Source: Neoarius graeffei (taxonomy: Eukaryota; Chordata; Actinopteri; Siluriformes; Ariidae). From it: a stretch of DNA of 64,000 bases. Of the stretch, positions 30,737 through 42,629 are shown piece by piece. The notes beneath the pieces are model-generated. The model searched no databases and was not told the DNA's origin. It saw only the letters and a list, made by a program, of their open reading frames with translations. The DNA lies in the NCBI RefSeq assembly GCF_027579695.1, contig NC_083571.1, positions 44,709,890 to 44,773,889 of the forward strand, in the 5' to 3' direction. Made by a program: the position numbers and the translations under genes. Within the stretch, counting starts at the first letter, position 1. Every line of letters starts with the position of its first letter.

Positions 30737-31327
30737 TGTTAGGACTGGGACTGTTTTGGCCTCTAGAGGCCACTGTTATTTCCTTTTCTGGTCATGTTTG
30801 TTTTGGGCCTCTAGAGGTCACCACTGTGTTCTGTGTTTTGTTTTTGTCTTATTGCCTGTTTCCTGCCCCGCCCTGTCCTTAATTAGTTTGTGTATAAATA
30901 CCCCTCTGTTTGTTCCCTTGTCACGGAGTCTTTTTCCTATGTTATGCTGTTAGTGCTAGTTCCCTCTGTCCCATGTACCTTGCCTGTGTCTTTGTAGTCT
31001 TGGTTTTTGCTTCTTTCTTTTTGGACTTTGTGGATTTTGTTTTTGACCTTTTTGATCTTCTGAGCGTTTGAGTTTTTGCCTTTTTTCTTATTTGGATTTT
31101 GGACTTTGTACCTTTGGATATTTTTATTTTTGGTTTATCTTCTGAGCTTTGGATTATTCTTTTTGTTTTTTCCCTTAAATTGTACATAGTGTAAATAAAC
31201 TGTTTTTGATACCTTTCTACTTCCGCCTCACGCCTCTGCACTTGAGTCATTCCCCTGGTGGCCTAGTGGGGGTTTGCTGGATTATCACACCAGCGAACCA
31301 GGTTCGAATCCCAGCAAAACCCTAACA
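30737..31327 (+). repeat. 5' LTR of gypsy copy 2
   Basis: 591 bp. TATAAATA lies at 30893-30900, ACGGAGTCTTT at 30923-30933 (inferred RNA start), AATAAA before the U5, A box TGGCCTAGTGGG at 31259-31270 and B box GGTTCGAATCC at 31301-31311. Confidence 0.93.
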
Positions 31328-31328
31328 G

Positions 31329-31339
31329 AAAGACTCCGT
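31329..31339 (+). other. Self-priming type primer site of gypsy copy 2
   Basis: AAAGACTCCGT, one base after the LTR, complementary over 11 nt to 30923-30933. Same geometry as copy 1. Confidence 0.7.
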
Positions 31340-31340
31340 C

Positions 31341-32327
31341 ATGACTGACTCAGTAGAGGCTTCTTCATCTGTCTACCCGGCCAACCTTCAGGGAATGATG
31401 GCTGTGTTAACATGCCTCGGATCCACCATGGACACTCATGGACGGACTCTCGCAAGCCAACGTGAGACCCTTGCTCGACACGAGGTACTGCTTCAGCAGA
31501 TTGGGAGAACCCTGGCACAGCTGACTTCTCTGCCCCCATCTCCTCTGCCTGATTCTGCTCCTGCTCCAGTGCCTCCTGCCATGCTGCCTTCTTCACCTCG
31601 CGAACCCAGCCTTCCTGCACCACAGAGGTATGACGGCAAGCACAGTGAGTGTCAAGAGTTCCTTACCCAGTGTCAACTCACCTTTGAGCTTCAGCCTACC
31701 ACCTACACTACGGATCGCTGCAAGATTGCCTTTGTGATAACCTTGTTAGCTGGTAAGGTGCGAGCCTGGGCTACTGCTATCTGGCAGAGACAGGGACCTG
31801 AGTGCTCTGATTTCCAGCTGTTTACTGAGGAGATGCTGTGTGTCTTCGATCAAGCAGACATCAGTAAAGATGCAGCCAGAAAGCTCATGTCCATCCGGCA
31901 AGGGGGAAGCGTCGGGGACTACGCCATCTCGTTCCAGATGCTCGCAGCAGTAAGTGGATGGAACGAGACTGCCCTGGTGTCAGCCTTCCACCATGGTCTG
32001 TCTGACCCCATCAAAGACGGTCTGGCTTCAATCGGATGCCCAAGTGACCTCGAAACACTGATCTCACATTCTACTCATCTGGACAACAGGATGAGAGAAC
32101 GCCGCCAAGTCCTGGGCCTCCCTGCCTCTACCTGGAGCCCGTCTACCTCCTCCAGTGACTGTCCAGAACCCATGCAAGTGGGCCGTACTCGCCTCTCTGC
32201 ATCTGAGAGGGAGCGCAGAAGGAGGGACAAGTGCTGCATCTACTGTGGCAAGCCTGGTCACTTCCGAGCATCATGTCCTGAACTCTTGGGAAAAGGACCG
32301 CCCCGTCCAGCCGAGGGAGGGTTGTGA
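31341..32327 (+). CDS. gag: Gag polyprotein of gypsy copy 2
   Basis: 328 residues, colinear with copy 1 but lacking some of the Pro/Ala/Asp repeat near residue 70. Capsid region and the single zinc knuckle [14 protein letters not shown] are intact. The slip heptamer GGGAAAA is at 32288-32294 in the same phase. The frame is open although pol is dead, so it could in principle be translated. There is no evidence of expression in the sequence. Confidence 0.9.
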   Translation: MTDSVEASSSVYPANLQGMMAVLTCLGSTMDTHGRTLASQRETLARHEVLLQQIGRTLAQLTSLPPSPLPDSAPAPVPPAMLPSSPREPSLPAPQRYDGKHSECQEFLTQCQLTFELQPTTYTTDRCKIAFVITLLAGKVRAWATAIWQRQGPECSDFQLFTEEMLCVFDQADISKDAARKLMSIRQGGSVGDYAISFQMLAAVSGWNETALVSAFHHGLSDPIKDGLASIGCPSDLETLISHSTHLDNRMRERRQVLGLPASTWSPSTSSSDCPEPMQVGRTRLSASERERRRRDKCCIYCGKPGHFRASCPELLGKGPPRPAEGGL

Positions 32328-35300
32328 CGGGGCCTACCCTCTCTCCCGGACTCCCTGGCCAAGGAATCTACATCCCGGTCTCCATCTCCTGGGGTGAGTC
32401 CATCCACTCTTGTCAAGCTTTGTTAGACTCAGGGGCAGCTGGAAACTTTATGGATATTCACTTCGCCCAAAGTATCAATGTCCCGACTGTACCTCTTGAA
32501 GTCCCACTGTCTGTGTCTGCCCTGGATGGCCAAGCCTTAGGTGATGGAAGAGTCACCCAAGTAACTTCTCCAGTCTTCCTCCAGTCTCAAGGTCACAAGG
32601 AAGAAATATCCCTGCACCTGATTCCTTCACCAGAGTTCCCAGTGATTCTAGGCCTTCCTTGGCTTACCCGCCACAACCCTCGCATAGACTGGGTAACAAG
32701 CCAGGTTGTGGAATGGGGCCCTGCGTGCCATGCCTCTTGTCTGCTCTTTAGCTCTCCTGTGTCTCCTGCCGAGCCTCCTGATCTCACCGAGTTATCTCAA
32801 GTTCCCACAGAGTACTGGGATCTTAAGGAAGTTTTCAGCAAGAGCAGGGCCGCCGTTCTTCCTCCGCACCGTGCCTACGACTGTGCTATCAACTTGCTCC
32901 CTGGGACTACCCCTCCTCATGGCAGACTGTTTTCCCTCTCTCAGCCAGAATGCAAGGCCATGGAGGAATACCTCAAAGACGTCCTGGTCTCTGGGTTCAT
33001 TCGACCCTCCACCTCACCCGCTGGTGCTGGCTTCTTCTTTGTCGGCAAGAAGGATGGGGGGCTCCGACCATGTATTGACTACAGGGGCCTGAACAAGATC
33101 ACTGTGCGCAACCGATATCCCCTTCCGCTGATGTCCACAGCATTCGACCTGCTCCAAGGCGCCACCGTCTTCACCAAGTTGGACCTACGGAACGCATACC
33201 ACCTCATCCGTATCCGACAGGGAGAAGAGTGGAAGACTGCCTTCAACACCCCGTCTGGGCACTACGAATACCAGGTGATGCCCTTTGGACTCACCAATGC
33301 ACCAGCTGTTTTTCAGGCCCTAATCAACGACATCTTGAGGGACATGATTAACCTGTACGTTTTTGTCTACCTCAACAACATCCTTATCTTTTCCAAGACC
33401 ATGCAGGAGCACCGCCACCATGTCCGCCAGGTTCTCCAGAGGCTGCTACAGAACAATCTGTTCGCCAAGGCCCAGAAATGCGAATTTCATGTTCCCAAGG
33501 TCTCCTTTCTGGGTTTTATTGTACGGACAGGCCAACTCCAAATGGACCCAGCCAAGACCCTGGCCGTCCGGGACTGGCCCACTCCCAAGTCCGTCAAAGA
33601 GGTTCAGCGGTTCTTAGGATTTGCTAACTTCTACGGCAAATTTATCAGGAACTTTAGTTCTGTAGCAGCACCCATGTCGGACCTCACCAAAGGGACAGGT
33701 GGATCTTATGTCTGGTCTCCTCAGGCAGAAAAGGCATTCAAAGACCTCAAGAACTGCTTCTGCACTGCACCCATTCTGGTCCTCCCGGACACCTCCCAAC
33801 CATTCATCGTGGAGGTGGACGCCTCAGACAGTGGTGTCGGCACGGTGCTCTCTCAACGTTCGGAAGGAAAGCTGCACCCCTGCGCTTACTTCTCCCACCA
33901 CCTGAGTCCTGCGGAGTCCCGGTACGATGTGGGGGATCGAGAACTGCTAGCGGTCAAACTGGCCCTTGAGGAGTGGAGGCACTGGCTGGAGGGAGTGCAA
34001 CATCCATTCCTGGTTTGGATGGACCACAAGAACCTGGAGTACCTCCAGCAACCAAGAGACTGAACTCACGACAGGCTAGGTGGGCCCTGTTTTTCAGTCG
34101 GTTTGACTTCACCCTATCATACCGCCCCGGCTCCAAGAACACCAAACCTGACGCACTGTCCAGGCTGTTCTCTGACACTAACAGGGAGAGTGAAGTCAGG
34201 CCTATCATCCCTATATCCCGGATTGTGGCTCCTGTCCGCTGGGGTATTGAGGAGACCGTTCGACAAGCTCAACGCCGGGACCCTGATCCTGGGACGGGGC
34301 CACCGGGCCTCCTGTACGTCCCTCGTCAAGTCCGGGCCAAGATTCTCCAGTGGGGTCACTCTTCCCCTCTCACCGCCCACCCGGGAGCTCGGAGGACCCT
34401 GGACTTCCTGAAAAGACGCTTCTGGTGGCCTAACATGGAGAAGGAAGTGAGGTCATTTGTCCTGTCCTGTGAGGACTGCACCAGAACCAAGAACCCGTGA
34501 CAGCGTCCCCAGGGTCTCCTGCATCCTCTGCCTATTCCCCGGCGTCCCTGGTCCCACATGGCGGTCGACTTCATCACGGGTCTCCCTGAGTCTCAAGGTA
34601 ACACTGTCATATTGGTCATAGTGGACAGATTCTCCAAGGCCTGCCACTTTACTCCACTGTGCAAACTCCCCTCTGCCCTTGACACTGCTAAATTGTTGTT
34701 CACTCATGTCTTCCGAGTTTTTGGTCTGCCTCAGGACATCGTCTCTGACCGGGGGCCCCAGTTCTCCTCCCGAGTATGGCATGGCTTCTGCAAGAGCATC
34801 GGGGCCACTGCCAGCCTCTCCTCTGGGTTCCACCCCCAGTCTAACGACCAGACGCAGAGGCTCAACCAGGACCTGGAAACCACCCTGCGAGGCCTGGCTA
34901 TGGATAACCCGACATCGTGAAGCACCTGGCTGCCATGGGCAGAGTACGCCCACAACACCCTGCAGTCATCGGCCACCAAGCTGTCGCCGTTCCAGTGCCA
35001 ATTTGGGTTCCAGCCACCTCTGTTCCCGGACCAGGAGGAGGACGCTGGGGTGCCCTCGGTCAACCATTATGTGAGACGGTGTCACAAGACCTGGAGCAAG
35101 GTCAGGAGGACACTCATCCAGACCTCCAGTACCAACCAGACTCAGGCCAACCGCCATAGGAGACCTGCCCACACTTTCCGCCCTGGGCAGCAGGTTTGGC
35201 TGTCCACCAAGGACCTTCCGCTGCGGGTGGAGAACCGCAAGCTTGCTCCTCGCTACATTGGCCCCTTCAAGGTTGTACGCAGAGTTAACCCTGTCTCCTA

Positions 35301-35639
35301 CCGGCTCCAGTTACCACGTACGCTAAGGATCAACCCCACATTCCATGTTTCCCTGCTGCGGCCCATACTGATGTCCACGTATGCCCCTGCCCCTAGGAAC
35401 CCTCCGCCCCCCACATCTTCCAGGGTCAGACTGTGTTCACCGTGCGCCGCCTGCTGGACTCCCGCCGGGTTCAGGGGGGCCTCCAATATCTTGTGGACTG
35501 GGAGGGCTATGGTCCTGAGGAGCGCTGCTGGGTCCCAGCTTGGGACATACTCGATAAAGAACTTTGTTGGGACTTCCATTCGGCCCATCCTGATCGTCCT
35601 GGGAACATCAGGAGATGCTCCTGGGGGGGGTCCTGTTAG
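32324..35639 (+). pseudogene. pol: Pol of gypsy copy 2, inactivated
   Basis: Aligned with copy 1, the protease (DSGA) and most of the RT are readable, but the active site is YLNN instead of YLDD (33367-33378). A 1-bp deletion near 34051 breaks RNase H. An Arg codon has become a stop at 34498-34500 and a Trp codon a stop at 34918-34920 in the integrase region. Another 1-bp loss in a C run near 35411 shifts the chromodomain, which reads separately at 35433-35639. It cannot move on its own. Confidence 0.93.
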
Positions 35640-36224
35640 GACTGGGACTGTTTTGGCCTCTAGAGGCCACTGTTATTTCCTTTTCTGGTCATGTTTGTTT
35701 TGGGCCTCTAGAGGTCACCACTGTGTTCTGTGTTTTGTTTTTGTCTTATTGCCTGTTTCCTGCCCCGCCCTGTCCTTAATTAGTTTGTGTATAAATACCC
35801 CTCTGTTTGTTCCCTTGTCACGGAGTCTTTTTCCTATGTTATGCTGTTAGTGCTAGTTCCCTCTGTCCCATGTACCTTGCCTGTGTCTTTGTAGTCTTGG
35901 TTTTTGCTTCTTTCTTTTTGGACTTTGTGGATTTTGTTTTTGACCTTTTTGATCTTCTGAGCGTTTGAGTTTTTGCCTTTTTTCTTATTTGGATTTTGGA
36001 CTTTGTACCTTTGGATATTTTTATTTTTGGTTTATCTTCTGAGCTTTGGATTATTCTTTTTGTTTTTTCCCTTAAATTGTACATAGTGTATATAAACTGT
36101 TTTTGATACCTTTCTACTTCTGCCTCACGCCTCTGCACTTGAGTCATTCCCCTGGTGGCCTAGTGGGGGTTTGCTAGATTATCACACCAGTGAACCAGGT
36201 TCAAATCCCAGCAAAACCCTAACA
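35634..36224 (+). repeat. 3' LTR of gypsy copy 2
   Basis: 591 bp. Compared with its 5' partner it has lost the AATAAA signal (now TATAAA). It also has CpG-type changes, including the B box (GGTTCAAATCC). Confidence 0.93.
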
Positions 36225-37739
36225 GCGGGTAATAGTTGGCAAGGTCACAAAGGACCCCAGGGTAACTTCTAAGCAACTGAAGGCCTCTCTCACATTGGCT
36301 AATGTTCATGAGTCCACCATCAGGAGAACACTGAACAACAATGGTGTGCATGGCAGGGTTGCAAGGAGAAAGCCAGTGCTTTCCAAAAAGAACATTGCTT
36401 CTCATCTGCAGTTTGCTAAAGATCACGTGGACAAGCCAAAAGGCTATTGGAATAATGTTTTGTGGATGGATGAGACCAAAATAGAACTTTTTGGTTTAAA
36501 TGAGAAGTGTTATGTTTGGAGAAAGGAAAACACTGCATTCCAGCTTAAGAACCTTATCCCATCTGTGAAACATGGTGGTGGTAGTATCATGGTTTGGGCC
36601 TGTTTTGCTGCATCTGGGCCAGGATGGCTTGCCATCATTGATGGAACAATGAATTCTGAATTATACCAGCGAAATTTAAAGGAAAATGTCAGGACATCTG
36701 TCCATGAACTGAATCTCAAGAGAAGGTGGGTCATGCAGCAAGACAACGACCCTAAGCACACAAGTCGTTCTACGAAAGAAGGGTTAAAGAAGAATAAAGT
36801 TAATGTTTTGGAATGGCCAAGTCAAAGTCCTGGCTTTAATCCAATCGAAATGTTGTGGAAGGGCCTGAAGCAAGCAGTTCATGTGAGGAAACCCACCAAC
36901 ATCCCAGAGTTGAAGCTGTTCTGTACGGAGGAATGGGCTAAAATTCCTCCAAGCCGGTGTGCAGGACTGATCAACAGTTACCAAAAATGTTTAGTTGCAG
37001 TTATTGCTGCACAAGGGGGTCACACCAGATACTGAAAGCAAAGGTTCACATACTTTTGCCACTCACAGATATGTAATATTGGATCATTTTCCTCAATAGA
37101 TAAATGACGAAGTATAATATTTTTGTCTCATTTGTTTAACTGGGTTCTCTTGATCTACTTTTAGGACTTGTGTGAAAATCTGATGATGTTTTAGGTCATA
37201 TTTATGCAGAAATATAGAAAATTCTAAAGGGTTCACAAACTTTCAAGCACCACTGTACAGTCAATTTAGAGCCACCAAATAACCTAACCTGCATGTCTTT
37301 GGACTGTGGGGGAAACCGGAGCCCCCGGAGGAAACCCACGCACACACAGGGAGAACATGCAAACTCCACACAGAAAGGCCCTCGTCGGACACTGGGCTCG
37401 AACCCAGAACTTTCTTGCTGGGAGGTGACAGTGCCAACCATTACACCACCATACCACCCCACTTGACAAGTTAATTAGCTTATTATAAGCGTATTACTGT
37501 TTTACAAAACTGAGAAATCTAGAGTTGTTCTAAGTTTAAATAACAGCACTGCACTAATGATACTAAGCTCAAACATAAAAAGATGATATCTGCCCTTGTG
37601 GAGAAATGTTACTTTGATGAATTAGTTAACTCAGCATTAGTTGGAGAGTTAAATGATTGTGTGTAGCCTGTATAACTGTAGTAAGGAAATTATACTGTAT
37701 GTCGGGCATTAAACATTAGATTTTTATGCTATCATTACT

Positions 37740-38230
37740 CAATGGCTGCTTTAATGAGAACACCTGCTCATTCATGCAATTATCCAATCATGTGACAGCA
37801 GCACGATGAATGAAACCATGCAGTTACAGGTCAAGAGCTTCAGTTCATGTTCACATGTATGGAGGTCCATTTGTAAAAATAAAATGTGATCTAGGTGACT
37901 TTGACCAACTCCTGGGATCTTTTGAGTTTACACAGAATGGTGTGAAAAACAAAAAACATTGCCCGGTCTTTTCACAATATTCAACCCTCCAGTTTGTGCT
38001 CATTGTAGACTCAGATTCTTGTTTGTGGCTGAAAGGTGTAGTCTTCTGCTGTTGTTACCCATCGGCCTCAAGGTTCAGCATGTGAAATGCTTTCTGGGAT
38101 GCTTTTCTGCTCACCATAGGTGTAAAGAGTTGTTATTTGAGTTACTTTCGTCTTCCTGTCAGTTTGAACCAGCCTGGTAATTCTCCTCTACCCTCTCGGA
38201 TCAGCTAGTCATTCTGGTATTTGATGTGTA
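37740..38230. mobile_element. Tc1-like fragment, family T6 copy a, internally inverted
   Basis: The first half (about 37740-37975) reads forward through CACCTGCTCATTCATGCAAT, GGTCAAGAGCTTCAGTTCAT and GAGTTTACACAGAATGGTGT, all typical of a very common fish Tc1 family. The second half (about 37978-38170) is the transposase middle in reverse orientation (CAAGGTTCAGCATG, GCTTTTCTGCTCACCAT). Heavily decayed. Confidence 0.65.
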
Positions 38231-38287
38231 TGGAGTGCTGTTTGTAAAAATAGTTGAACTTTTTTATGGGTCACATTTTTATCAAGA

Positions 38288-39206
38288 CTGCAAGTTGGCC
38301 TAGTGGTTAACGTGTCTGCCTCTCAACTGGGAGATTGCGAGTTCTACTTGTGGTTGGGTCATACCAAAGACCGTCGTAAAAATGGTACCTACTACCATCT
38401 AGCAAGGCACGCTGCAATACAGATGTGAGTAGGGAAGTCAAACTCTTGTGGTTACCAGTTACCAGTGGACCAGAGTCCACTAAGAGTTACACAGTGTGTC
38501 TGTGATGTAACCATAGGTGTTAGGACTGGGACTGTTTTGGCCTCTAGAGGCTGCTGTTATGTTTATCTTGTCGTGTTTGTTTTGGCCTCTAGAGGCCGCC
38601 ACTGTGTTTGTCTTGATTGCCTGTTTCCTGCCCCGCCCTGTTCCTTAATTAGTTTGTGTATAAATACCCCTCTGTTTGTTCCCTTGTCACAGAGTCTTTG
38701 TGCTGTAATGCTTTTTGTTAGAACCTCTGTCCCGTGGCCTTGCTTTTGCCCTTGTGTTTTTGGCCTTTTGTTTTCTTGTTGGATTTTTCACTTAACCTTT
38801 GGTATCTTCTGAGCGTTTACATTTTTGCCTTTTTCTTATTTGGGCTTTGAACTTTTGGATTTTCTTTTTTTGATCGATTTTCTGAGTGTTTTGCATTTTG
38901 GATTATACTTTTTGTTTTTTGCCCCAGAACCTCTGGATTATACTTTTTGTTTTTGCCCTGGATTGTAAATAGTGTATATAGTGTAAATAAACTGTTTTTG
39001 ATACTCTACTTTCGCCTCACGCCTCTGCACTTGAGTCATCCCCCTGGTGGCCTAGTGGGGGTTTGCTGGATTATCACACCAGCGAACTAGGTTCAAAACC
39101 CTAACAATAGGTGAGAGGCTGAGGGCTATAGAGATTGGCGCTGCACCCATACGCCTTAAAGAGTTGGTCAGTACTGGGACAGGAGACTGCCTGGGGAAAA
39201 CCAGAT
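38288..39206 (+). mobile_element. SINE-2 copy a, interrupted by a solo LTR
   Basis: A second tRNA-derived SINE family. The head GTTGGCCTAGTGGTTAACGT gives an A box. The body includes GGTCATACCAAAGACCGTCG and GCAATACAGATGTGAGTA. It breaks at 38517 and resumes after the LTR with GTGAGAGGCTGAGGGCT. It matches copy b at 41987-42268. Confidence 0.8.
38518..39106 (+). repeat. Solo LTR of the gypsy 1/2 family
   Basis: 589 bp TGTTAGG...CCTAACA with a 5-bp duplication ATAGG (38513-38517, 39107-39111). It has no internal region, so it is the product of LTR-LTR recombination. The U5 A box is retained but the B box is deleted (AGGTTCAAAACCCTAACA). Confidence 0.93.
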
Positions 39207-39880
39207 TCTGACATGAGAGGGACTTTGACATTTTTATTATTTAGCACAATTATCATACATTTACAGAGATAAATTCATGCAACAAAAAAGTGTCCCGTTT
39301 CCTCACATTATATTTCTGTGTAAAATTACTCAAAATTCCTCACTATTTGTAAACGAAAATAAATGTTAAATGCAGAATGTTACATGTTAAATGTTATGCT
39401 CAGCTTGACATAAGACACATGCACCCACACAAACATGCATGCAAGAAGTAGTATTAATAATAATAAAGATGTTTCTGTGTGTCGTGTTGAAGATAATGTC
39501 ATTGCAGTTTCATGTGGTGTCACTATGATGACCAGCTGTAGTGGAACACAAAATACTGATACCAAAAATGAGTCGAGTCGATTCAAGTCGAGTTGAATTT
39601 GAGCCAGTACCATGCAGTGGAAAAGGGCCATAATAGAGGTCCATTGGGGGAGAAATCATGCCCCATCTCGCCCTATGAAAATTTTCAGTGGAAGAGGAGC
39701 AGTAGACTGGATGCCAGCGTTGTCAAAATGGACCTTTTTTTTTTAAATCCTCCACAGCCACCCAGAGCTTATTTTAAAGCAATTAATAAAGAAGTGAATT
39801 TAATAAATATCTACAAAAGCAAAGTGTACATGTATATAGTGTGTCTGTGATGTACAGAACCATTTCTACTGTAAGATCCA
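39207..39880. other. Gene-free stretch with a MITE end
   Basis: Near 39560-39633, GAGTCGAGTCGATTCAAGTC followed by ACCATGCAGTGGAAAAGGGC resembles the terminal part of a common fish MITE. I do not see its other end. Nothing else recognised. Confidence 0.4.
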
Positions 39881-40590
39881 CTCAGTGGACAAAAGTATTT
39901 GGACACCTAACCATCACTCCCAGCACTTTGTACAAATCTGTGGGCATTAACAAGGAGTTAGTCCCCTCTTTGTTGTGATAACAGCCTGCACTATTCAATG
40001 AAGGGCCTCCAGTAGAGTTTGGGATGTGACTGTTCACCCCAGTAACATACCTCAAACTTGACTACATTTCTGGAACTACAATTCTGGACTACATTACCTC
40101 AAACTTTACATTTCTGGATCACTGTGAATATTCTGGGAACTGTATGCCCACCGTCTGTCTATATGTTGTGTTAATTTGCTTATCTGTTGATGTCTGTGTG
40201 CACTTTTATGTTTAGTTGTGTGTCAATTTTTTAATACTGCACATTTGGAGTTTGGGGAAACGCAATTTCAATCCTCCGTGTAATTCTGTTATATGGTCTG
40301 ATTGACAATAAAGTTCACTTTGACTTTGACTTTGAGATTTGTGATCGTTCGGCCACAAGAGCATTAGTGAAGTCAGGCACTTGTGTCAAGGAAGAAGGTG
40401 CAGTGTGCAATCGGTGTTCCAATCACCCCAAAGATTTTCAGTAGGGTTGAGGTCAAGGTTTGGCTCACTAGAGGTCTCGTCATGCTAGAACAGGTTTGGG
40501 AGTCTTAGTTCCAGTGAAGGTAAATCTTAATGCTACAGCATACAAAGACATCCTCTATAATCAACACTGTCAAAATTATACATACAGGGT

Positions 40591-40592
<2 letters not shown>
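39881..40592. mobile_element. Decayed Tc1-type MITE with a LINE tail inserted
   Basis: Begins CAGTGGACAAAAGTATTTGG, a common Tc1-family terminus. The interior is split at about 40036-40335 by a LINE 3' end finishing GACAATAAAGTTCACTTTGA with (CTTTGA)n. MITE sequence resumes ATTTGTGATCGTTCGGCCAC. The far terminus is lost; the last 30 bp resemble a T1 inner repeat. Confidence 0.55.

Positions 40593-40595
<3 letters not shown>

Positions 40596-40643
<48 letters not shown>
40596..40643. repeat. (TA)n microsatellite
   Basis: About 24 TA units followed by a short (TG)n. Confidence 0.95.
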
Positions 40644-40656
<13 letters not shown>

Positions 40657-41986
40657 AGAGTCCACCAGATTTTCATACCAGATGCTCAGATTATGGATTT
40701 TGACTTGTACCTGCTGCATTAAACTACCAAGCCTCCGTATGCAGGAAATACAAACCAAAGTGAAATTGGACCCAGGGAAGTTACTGTAAATCTGACATGA
40801 AATCATGTGCATGCAACCCAAAATGGTCTATTTTACAGGCACTGACTACAGATGACACAGAACCTTGTGAATCCATCAGCAGACAATCTCAACTAGATTA
40901 CTGGCAAATTTCCCTGATTTGTTGAGCAACAGACCACAAAATGCTGCTCAGAAAGTCAAGAAAACATGTGGTGAACTATTAGCACCACCAAGTGAATGTT
41001 GCGCAAAAACTGTGCTCGCATGATCAATGCATTTTTACTACGAATCAAAATGTCATTCGCCAATTTTTATGGCCGGGGGGGTTAGAAGCAGATACCAAGA
41101 CATGCCTGCCGTTTTTTATTTAATTAATATGGTTTAAAAAAATAAACAAAATACATTGTTATATGGAATTGAGCTGAAGAGTTTATGGTATAAATTTATA
41201 TTTAATAGTAGGTCCTAGCTTAGGTTTTTTCCCTCATGACACGAATGCAGTGAAAAGCAAGCTGTGCGAGTCCTGTTGGATTTTAACAGGGTGCAGGAAC
41301 CTCGTGCATTGACATAATAACATACTGTATTCCCGGACTGCACTGTAGACTACATGTAAAGGGTGTGCACCATCCTTTTATGTTTATTGTATCGTTAGCA
41401 CACAGGTTCACAAGCCAAAATGATAAGATGCTGCAGCAGGCTTACTGTGTACACACACGTGTCTGCTGTCCGGCTACTGCTCGTATTCATCAATATGTAC
41501 TCACTATGTACTCACTGTACTCACTATACCCTGTGTATGTACATGGGACACGTGCCATTTGGGGTGAGCCTCACTTTGATTTTTACGACAGCGGCTGGAT
41601 AGGTCTGTGAGAGATGATGAGTTTTGCAATGGTTCTGAAGAAAATCTGCTTGAAATCCCCTGAGTCTTGGGAACTAAGACTTATTATAGGACTTGTTCAT
41701 ATGCAACAGTCATTGTATCGTTATTTCAGTCTATTAGACTCAGGAGCTCAAATTGCAGTTACTGAGTTTGTATTATAGACATGCAACTCCTGCAGTCTTT
41801 GTGTATAGTTATCTCTGTATTAAGCTCTGTCTTAAGTGGCCACTTACATTACCTCAGTTTACCTGGGAATATTCACTGTTGTATATGTACATTGAATGTC
41901 CTGAGCAGGAGCTCAGATTGCAGTTACTAAAATAGTAATAATTTATTGAGATAAGGTGTTTTGTGGTCAGTATACTACACTGTGAA
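40644..41986. other. Gene-free stretch
   Basis: No gene, transposon end or long repeat recognised in about 1.3 kb. Frames around 41365-41610 overlap each other and show no family motif. Confidence 0.55.
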
Positions 41987-42268
41987 CCAGTGAGTGGCCT
42001 AGTGGTTAGCGTATCTGCCTCTCGATCGCGAGTTCGACTCATGGTCAGGTCATACCAAAGACCATCATAAAAATGGTACCTACTGCCGTCTGGCAAGGCA
42101 CACTGCAATACAGATGCGAGTGGGGAGTCAAACTCTTGCAGTTACCAGAGGACTAGCCCCCCACTGTAACCTTAGCTATGTAATAGGCAAGAGACCGAGG
42201 GCTATGGAAACGGAGATCGGCGCCGCCCTATGCGCCACTTGGTGTGGGAAGGACTTTGGCTTTGGTAC
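41987..42268 (+). mobile_element. SINE-2 copy b
   Basis: tRNA-like head with GTGGCCTAGTGGTTAGCG (A box) and GAGTTCGACTC (B-box-like). Body as in copy a, with GGCAAGGCACACTGCAATAC and CCCCCCACTGTAACC, ending GAAGGACTTTGGCTTTGG. Confidence 0.8.
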
Positions 42269-42629
42269 TACACTGTAGTGTGTCATGTGGTAATGCATTA
42301 TATGACAATGCAACTTTCATAAATATCACCATACCTGTATATCAGTTGTAATTATGTTGTACGCATATACCTGCAACTCTGACAATTTTCTTTAAGACAT
42401 TTCATTTAGAACATGTCTCTGACAGCTCAAAATGCATCTTTGGGCATTTAAAAACTGAAGAGCTTCCAGGGGCCTCTGGCAGTTCCCAGACCCCCAGCCT
42501 TACTGGGTTGACATTCCACCCTTCCCATTTTCTTGGATCCGCCTTTGAACATGTGATTTTATTATATCAACACATTCACAAACAAAAAGTACCCAAATTT
42601 ATTTCCTCAAATTCAATTTTCAATTAAAT
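42269..42629. other. Gene-free stretch
   Basis: No feature recognised. Confidence 0.5.

Larger units (their letters stand above)
30737..36224 (+). mobile_element. Ty3/gypsy chromovirus-type retrotransposon (gypsy copy 2), defective
   Basis: 5488 bp, flanked by GCGGG (30732-30736 and 36225-36229). Same family as copy 1 (gag and pol align throughout), but LTRs are longer (591 bp) and have diverged from each other at about five sites, so it is older. gag is open. pol carries two frameshifts, two stops and a changed RT active site. Confidence 0.94.
30514..37035 (+). pseudogene. Tc1 transposase of T4a, split by gypsy copy 2
   Basis: The N-terminal part at 30514-30736 covers the helix-turn-helix (VARTKEISEDLRKSVVDAH, QSTVRQIVYKW) and the GRPTK motif. 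It breaks after TPRARR. The rest resumes after 36229 and runs to 37035 with WMDETKIELFG, QQDNDPKHTS and NPIEMLW, giving a full DD34E triad. Apart from the 5.5-kb insertion I see no frameshift. Substitutions such as PGFNP for PDLNP may matter. Confidence 0.88.
30173..37257 (+). mobile_element. Tc1-like transposon, family T4 copy a, interrupted by gypsy copy 2
   Basis: Left end TACAGTGGTGCTTGAAAGTT and right end AACTTTCAAGCACCACTGTA are perfect inverted repeats over the outer 20 bp. Inner repeats extend about 200 bp. Without the gypsy insert (30737-36229, with one duplication copy) it is about 1.6 kb. Confidence 0.92.
30028..37459 (-). mobile_element. SINE-1 copy e, split by a Tc1 that itself holds a gypsy element
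   Basis: The left part at 30028-30174 ends in GCACCTA. The right part at 37256-37459 resumes CAGTCAATTTAGAGCC and ends with the tRNA-like head. Together they form one reverse-oriented SINE lacking its tail. The break is at a TA, duplicated by Tc1 insertion. Confidence 0.88.

Noticed and set aside
42001-42060. tRNA gene at the SINE-2 head
   Set aside because: A and B boxes are present, but the body continues into a SINE shared with 38288-39206.
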